Of a DNA stretch of 64,000 nt, positions 60,236 to 64,000 are shown piece by piece. Position numbers and translations under genes: made by a program. The stretch comes from HXMU1420-13 sp034669965 (GTDB lineage: Bacteria > Bacteroidota > Rhodothermia > Balneolales > Balneolaceae). The DNA is taken from contig JAXMOK010000001.1 in assembly GCA_034669965.1 (NCBI GenBank), positions 1 to 64,000 on the forward strand, written 5' to 3'. The notes beneath the pieces are model-generated. The model did no database searches. It had not been told where the DNA came from and worked only from the letters and a program-made list of their open reading frames with translations. How positions within the stretch are numbered: position 1 is the stretch's first letter; every line of letters starts with the position of its first letter.

Positions 60236-61948
60236 CTAGCCAACTTTAAACTTCAGTTCTTCAATTTTGGATAGAATTTCGTTTCGATCCATCTCACGAT
60301 AGCGTTCCGGGAGTAGTTCTTTCGACGTACACTCGATAACAGCGTTCAACGTCTGTAGCTCAACTTCTTCGGGATAAGTTGGCGGTATGAAATCAGCTAA
60401 TGCCATATCTAACACAGCCGGAGTCACTACATCCAACTTTTCTGCTGCGGCTCGGAATTTTGCACGTGTTAATGCAGCTTCCATATCAGCGCCCGAGAAT
60501 GTCTTAAATCCCTCTTCGATGATGGCCGGAATGTACTCTTCCGACATTTTAAGTCCCGTTTTCTTCTTCATGGCATCGAACAACTCTACCCGCTCTTCGT
60601 TGGTATGAGGCGGGAATAACGCCAAATGTTCTTCGGCTCTACCCTGTCTCTTTAAATCAATGGGCATCAAATCAGGACGTGCCGTCATCAAAAACCAGAT
60701 AATTCGTCCACGATTGGTGGTATCACTCATGAACGTTGCAATCTGTGAAAATACACGTGAAGAAACACCGCTATCGCCACCCGATGAACGATCGCCCAAA
60801 TACGCATCGGCTTCATCAATCATCACCGCAACCGGTGCCATTGCTTTAAGAATGGATAATATTTTTTGAAGATTCCCTTCGGTTACACCTTGCCACTGGC
60901 TACGGAAATTCTTCAGTTTCACCATCGGAATTCCTACCTCGCTGGCAAAACAGGTCACTAAAAACGTTTTCCCTGTCCCAACCGGACCACATACCAAGTA
61001 ACCCATCGGCATAACATCTTGTCGGCCGTCTTTTAACGCTTGTACCGCCTGACGAAGGTGCGATTTCACATTTGCATGCCCGGCAACATTATCCAACGAA
61101 TACTGCGTTTCTACAAACTCGAGCAAGCCATAAGCTTCTGCTTCAATTAACTCTTTCTTGTTGGTTGATAAACTCTCGAAGGTGATGGTTTCTTCGTTCT
61201 CTCGGGCATTAGAAAGTACAGAACGGATATTCACATAATTCAAACCGGCCGTTTGTTGCGCAATGATCTCCGGCTTTACGGATGAAAGCTTATCAAAATC
61301 ATCATTTTCAGTCTCAAAGTTGATGAAATCCAGTCTGTTTTTCTCACCGGGAATCGTAATTTTGATTTCGGTGGTATAAGGATTCTGTATCAACGTTTTG
61401 TTTAGATCAGCAAGATTTTCAGTAATCAACACATTGGTGAAATCGGAAGCCAAAAACATGGGATCATGAGCCCATCGACTTAAATATACAAGCGAAGTAC
61501 GGTCTTCATTTCCGGTTGATCCGGCATCACTCATTGGAATAATGGTTTCCGCATAATCGATAATTAGCGCCACACTCTTGTTTTGATCTAAACGAAGACG
61601 AAAATATTGCTCTAACAGCGAGAACACTCGTACCGGATCTTTTGGCATTTTTTTGGCGTAGTCAGTACCAACCAAGCTATCACGACCGGCAATGGCTTGA
61701 TTAAAATCTGTCTGCGATTCTTTATCGCGGAAATAGATACCCGAAGAACGATCGTAAAATATCACGAAATCGCGAGCTCCGAAAAACTCATCCGACAAAA
61801 ACGACTTTAAGCGATGAAACTCGGTGTTTCCTTCCTCTTTCAAAGGCACAAGATCGTGCACGTTTCCATGTAATAAAAAGGTGTTAATGGTTCGGCTTAG
61901 GTACTTTCGCGCAAATTCCTGCGACCATTCCGGATAATTATCAAACAT
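60236..61948 (-). CDS. AAA-family ATPase with a degenerate first domain
   Basis: 570 residues from the ATG at 61946-61948; a TTG 21 bp upstream is the alternative. The C-terminal module (about 280-480) is a full AAA ATPase: Walker A GPVGTGKT (K327), Walker B VMIDEADAYLG (378-381), a second region of homology with RGRIIWFLMTARPDLMPIDL and arginine finger KRQGRAEEH. The N-terminal 250 residues look like a second, decayed AAA module: Walker-B-like SVALIIDYAE and sensor-like NVLITENLADLN are seen, but no Walker A. The architecture resembles Cdc48/FtsH-type remodelers without a protease. The substrate is unknown. Confidence 0.85.
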   Translation of the reverse strand: MFDNYPEWSQEFARKYLSRTINTFLLHGNVHDLVPLKEEGNTEFHRLKSFLSDEFFGARDFVIFYDRSSGIYFRDKESQTDFNQAIAGRDSLVGTDYAKKMPKDPVRVFSLLEQYFRLRLDQNKSVALIIDYAETIIPMSDAGSTGNEDRTSLVYLSRWAHDPMFLASDFTNVLITENLADLNKTLIQNPYTTEIKITIPGEKNRLDFINFETENDDFDKLSSVKPEIIAQQTAGLNYVNIRSVLSNARENEETITFESLSTNKKELIEAEAYGLLEFVETQYSLDNVAGHANVKSHLRQAVQALKDGRQDVMPMGYLVCGPVGTGKTFLVTCFASEVGIPMVKLKNFRSQWQGVTEGNLQKILSILKAMAPVAVMIDEADAYLGDRSSGGDSGVSSRVFSQIATFMSDTTNRGRIIWFLMTARPDLMPIDLKRQGRAEEHLALFPPHTNEERVELFDAMKKKTGLKMSEEYIPAIIEEGFKTFSGADMEAALTRAKFRAAAEKLDVVTPAVLDMALADFIPPTYPEEVELQTLNAVIECTSKELLPERYREMDRNEILSKIEELKFKVG

Positions 61949-62074
61949 AGTTACTTCGTAAAATTTCAATTTTTATATTCCAAAGAACAAACAATTTCCA
62001 GCACTCAAATTCTAAATTATCAAATATTTTGATTAATGATTGCTTTGTATTCACTTATTGGAATTCGGGTTTTC

Positions 62075-63349
62075 TCATTCAATTAGAATGAGTTTCACCG
62101 TTTCAATTCGACTTTGAGTTGCTTTGCTTATGATGAACTTTTTGCCCTCGACAAGCAACTCTTCGTTCACTTTTGGGATTCGCCCTAAATGATTTATTAG
62201 GTAACCCGCTACGGTATCATATTCCGAAGGTTCCATTGGAAGTTCAATTTCCTCAAATCTTTCCATCAACACTTCAATCTCAACACTGCCGCTAATTACA
62301 TAGGTATTTGGCGATAGGCGCTTCATGATATCATCGTCTTTATCATGCTCATCCTGAATATCCCCAACAACTTCTTCAAGCAAATCCTCTATTGTTACCA
62401 TACCGGATGTTCCACCATATTCATCCAAAACGATAGCTACTGATAGATCAGATTGCCTGAATTCGGTTAGCAAATCTTTCGATTTTTTGGATGACGGAAT
62501 TAATTTTACCGGGCGAATTATTTCGTTTAAAGATGTTGGTTTATCGAAGAAATCGGAGGCAAAAACCACTCCAATAACGTCATCAATCGACTCACGGAAA
62601 ACCGGCAACTTAGAATGGCCTGAGTTAATAAGTAACTCAAGAGCTTCATCAACCGGGGTATTTCGTTCAACGGCCAAAATTTCTATCCGTGGTATCATCG
62701 AATCTTTCACCCGCATGTTCGAGAGCTCGAGAACATTTTGCAGAATTTCTGAATCATCTTCATCCAAATCGCTGCCACCGCCACTTTCTTTTAACTCTTT
62801 GAATATAAGTTCAACATCTTGGCGCCGGTAAAAAGATTCTGTCTTTTCAGCATCCGGCACAAACCACTTAATTAACACGTTTGATGAACTATTTGCTAAC
62901 CCAATTAATGGGCGTAGTACCCAATAAAACACTCGAAGTGGCACAGCAATTACGTTCATCATAAAATCGGCCTGAGCACGGAAAATTGCTTTAGGAATGA
63001 TCTCACCAAAAATCATAATCAACACCGAAGCGATTAGCGTTTGCACCAACAAAATCTCCACTTCAGAAGGTGCATGATTAAACCACTCTTTCGAATAATT
63101 TGTAATTGGTGAAACCAAAAAAATGGCCATTAATGTAGCATAAAGCACATTAATGATATTATTACCTACCAAAGTTGTGGTAAGAAAAGTATCCGGGTTA
63201 TTCTTAAAAAAGTTGATGGAGCTTGCCAACAAATTCTGCTTACGTGAGGCTACTTCGAGCTTCAGCTTATTCGCCGAAACAAAAGCAATCTCAGACCCCG
63301 AGAAGAATCCACTTAAAATGATGGTGAGTACAATCAGAAGCCATTCCAT
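62075..63349 (-). CDS. CNNM/CorC-type membrane protein with CBS pair (hemolysin-related)
   Basis: 424 residues. A DUF21 membrane domain (about 1-190; GFFSGSEIAFVSANKLKLEV is its classical loop) with four helices is followed by two CBS domains (about 215-340, IEILAVERNTPVDEALELLI and SIAIVLDEYGGTSGMVTIED-like) and a CorC/HlyC transporter-associated domain (about 345-424). Relatives act in magnesium or cobalt export; in gliding Bacteroidota the GldE protein has the same plan. Which role applies here cannot be told. Confidence 0.88.
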   Translation of the reverse strand: MEWLLIVLTIILSGFFSGSEIAFVSANKLKLEVASRKQNLLASSINFFKNNPDTFLTTTLVGNNIINVLYATLMAIFLVSPITNYSKEWFNHAPSEVEILLVQTLIASVLIMIFGEIIPKAIFRAQADFMMNVIAVPLRVFYWVLRPLIGLANSSSNVLIKWFVPDAEKTESFYRRQDVELIFKELKESGGGSDLDEDDSEILQNVLELSNMRVKDSMIPRIEILAVERNTPVDEALELLINSGHSKLPVFRESIDDVIGVVFASDFFDKPTSLNEIIRPVKLIPSSKKSKDLLTEFRQSDLSVAIVLDEYGGTSGMVTIEDLLEEVVGDIQDEHDKDDDIMKRLSPNTYVISGSVEIEVLMERFEEIELPMEPSEYDTVAGYLINHLGRIPKVNEELLVEGKKFIISKATQSRIETVKLILIE

Positions 63350-63428
63350 AATTAGTGGCTCCTGTACTTATTATTTGTTGATTTGCTACCCGATGGAGGC
63401 TCGTCGCTCATGAACTAATAATTGGTTC

Positions 63429-64000
63429 CTATTTACCTGAGAAACTTGGTTTTCGTTTCTCTAAGAAAGCTTTGGTGCCTTCCTTGAAGTCTTCTGTAGC
63501 AAAAAGCTCGCCAAACAATGACGCTTCGGTTTGATAACCATCATTTTGTCCGGCTTTTGCTACCGCTTTAATGGCACTCTCTAATGCAAGAGGTGCTTGC
63601 TTTGCAATTTTAGATGCAAGTTTGGTTGATGCATCGAGAGCTGAATCAGCAACTGAGTTAACCAAACCAATAGATTGGGCTTCTTCTGCACCAACAAATG
63701 AACCGGTCATCATTAATTCCAGTGCTTTTGCACGGCCACATAAGGCCACTAATCGTTGTGTTCCACCATAACCGGGAATCAAGCCAAGTGTAACTTCTGG
63801 GAGTCCAAGTTTGGCAGTAGTTGATGCTACTCGAATATGACAAGCCATGGCAAGTTCACATCCTCCACCTAACGCAAAACCGTTTACTGCAGCAATTACC
63901 GGTTTCGAGAATGCCTCAATTTTTTGAAATACTCGATGTCCACGGGTTGATAAATCGCTTGCCTGCTGCGATGTGAAATCAGCGAATTCTTTAATATCAG
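63429..64000 (-). CDS. Enoyl-CoA hydratase/isomerase family protein (5' end beyond the window)
   Basis: About 190 C-terminal residues of a crotonase-fold enzyme; the frame runs open through the right edge and an internal Met at 63848 is not the true start. FSKPVIAAVNGFALGGGCELAMACH forms the oxyanion-hole region with the first catalytic Glu in GGGCE, and LGLPEVTLGLIPGYGGTQRL has the second Glu. Both are kept, so a true hydratase is likely, adding water to trans-2-enoyl-CoA in fatty acid oxidation. The ending AFLEKRKPSFSGK is standard. Confidence 0.93.
   Translation of the reverse strand, partial: DIKEFADFTSQQASDLSTRGHRVFQKIEAFSKPVIAAVNGFALGGGCELAMACHIRVASTTAKLGLPEVTLGLIPGYGGTQRLVALCGRAKALELMMTGSFVGAEEAQSIGLVNSVADSALDASTKLASKIAKQAPLALESAIKAVAKAGQNDGYQTEASLFGELFATEDFKEGTKAFLEKRKPSFSGK

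Noticed and set aside
1..64000. CRISPR arrays
   Set aside because: I saw no set of short direct repeats at regular spacing and no cas gene; the repeats present are palindromic or cassette-flanking elements.
1..64000. Prophage or integrative element with integrase at tRNA-Asn
   Set aside because: A tRNA 3' fragment lies next to the defence island and could be an attachment site, but no integrase or phage gene is visible, and the fragment carries a repeat insertion instead of a clean att copy.

Overview
The window looks like a chromosomal segment from a marine member of the Balneolota/Rhodothermota branch of the Bacteroidota relatives. The grounds are an AT-leaning genome, a YPNPFNPST-type C-terminal sorting tail on the secreted glucanase, many S9 and S41 peptidases, DUF4249/DUF5683/DUF6157/DUF6768-type proteins, and a Ccm (System I) cytochrome c maturation operon. 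This placement comes from protein character, not from a marker-gene tree.

Layout. 1-6942 is a defence-like island read on the minus strand. A SNF2-type helicase is followed by a candidate toxin, an XRE antitoxin, a SecB-like chaperone and a beta-class (type III Mod-like) DNA methyltransferase. The last four genes overlap by 4 bp each. The methyltransferase appears to have lost its C-terminus to an insertion sequence whose transposase start lies at the left edge. 7298-8931 holds an unknown gene, tRNA-Asn with two broken tRNA copies, and truA. 9331-11796 is a secreted GH16 beta-glucanase. 11849-16393 is a ccmC-ccmD-ccmE-ccmF operon plus a DUF5683 gene. 16543-18897 is an S9 peptidase. 18904-19910 is a RelBE-type pair bounded by two 224-bp direct repeats. 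20084-26569 is housekeeping (MFS exporter, dut, an ArsC/Spx-like protein, a biotin carrier, murA) plus lipoproteins.

27177-32945 is an rng-hslV-hslU-S41 protease cluster for RNA and protein turnover. 33000-37100 is a patchwork of small cassettes: a DUF1801-like gene between 57-bp direct repeats, a DUF6157/DUF1761 pair bounded by an inverted core site and an attC-like element, a methyltransferase, and ParDE. 37190-43972 carries an MBOAT-like protein, gamma-glutamyltransferase, two outer-membrane barrels with a lipoprotein, and a DUF885 hydrolase. 43976-53930 is mostly core genes (dprA, obgE, an S9 peptidase, accD, tsaB, pyrC, xseA) with an orphan antitoxin and a textbook YefM-YoeB pair. 54435-64000 has an exported beta-carbonic anhydrase, a porin, pheA, an ECF sigma factor with a DUF6768 partner, azurin, a two-domain AAA protein, a CNNM/CorC-type protein and a partial enoyl-CoA hydratase.

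The strongest candidates for something new are the helicase/toxin-antitoxin-chaperone/methyltransferase operon and the small gene cassettes bounded by repeats at 18.9-19.9 kb and 33.0-35.1 kb. All assignments rest on reading motifs by eye; no database search was run.
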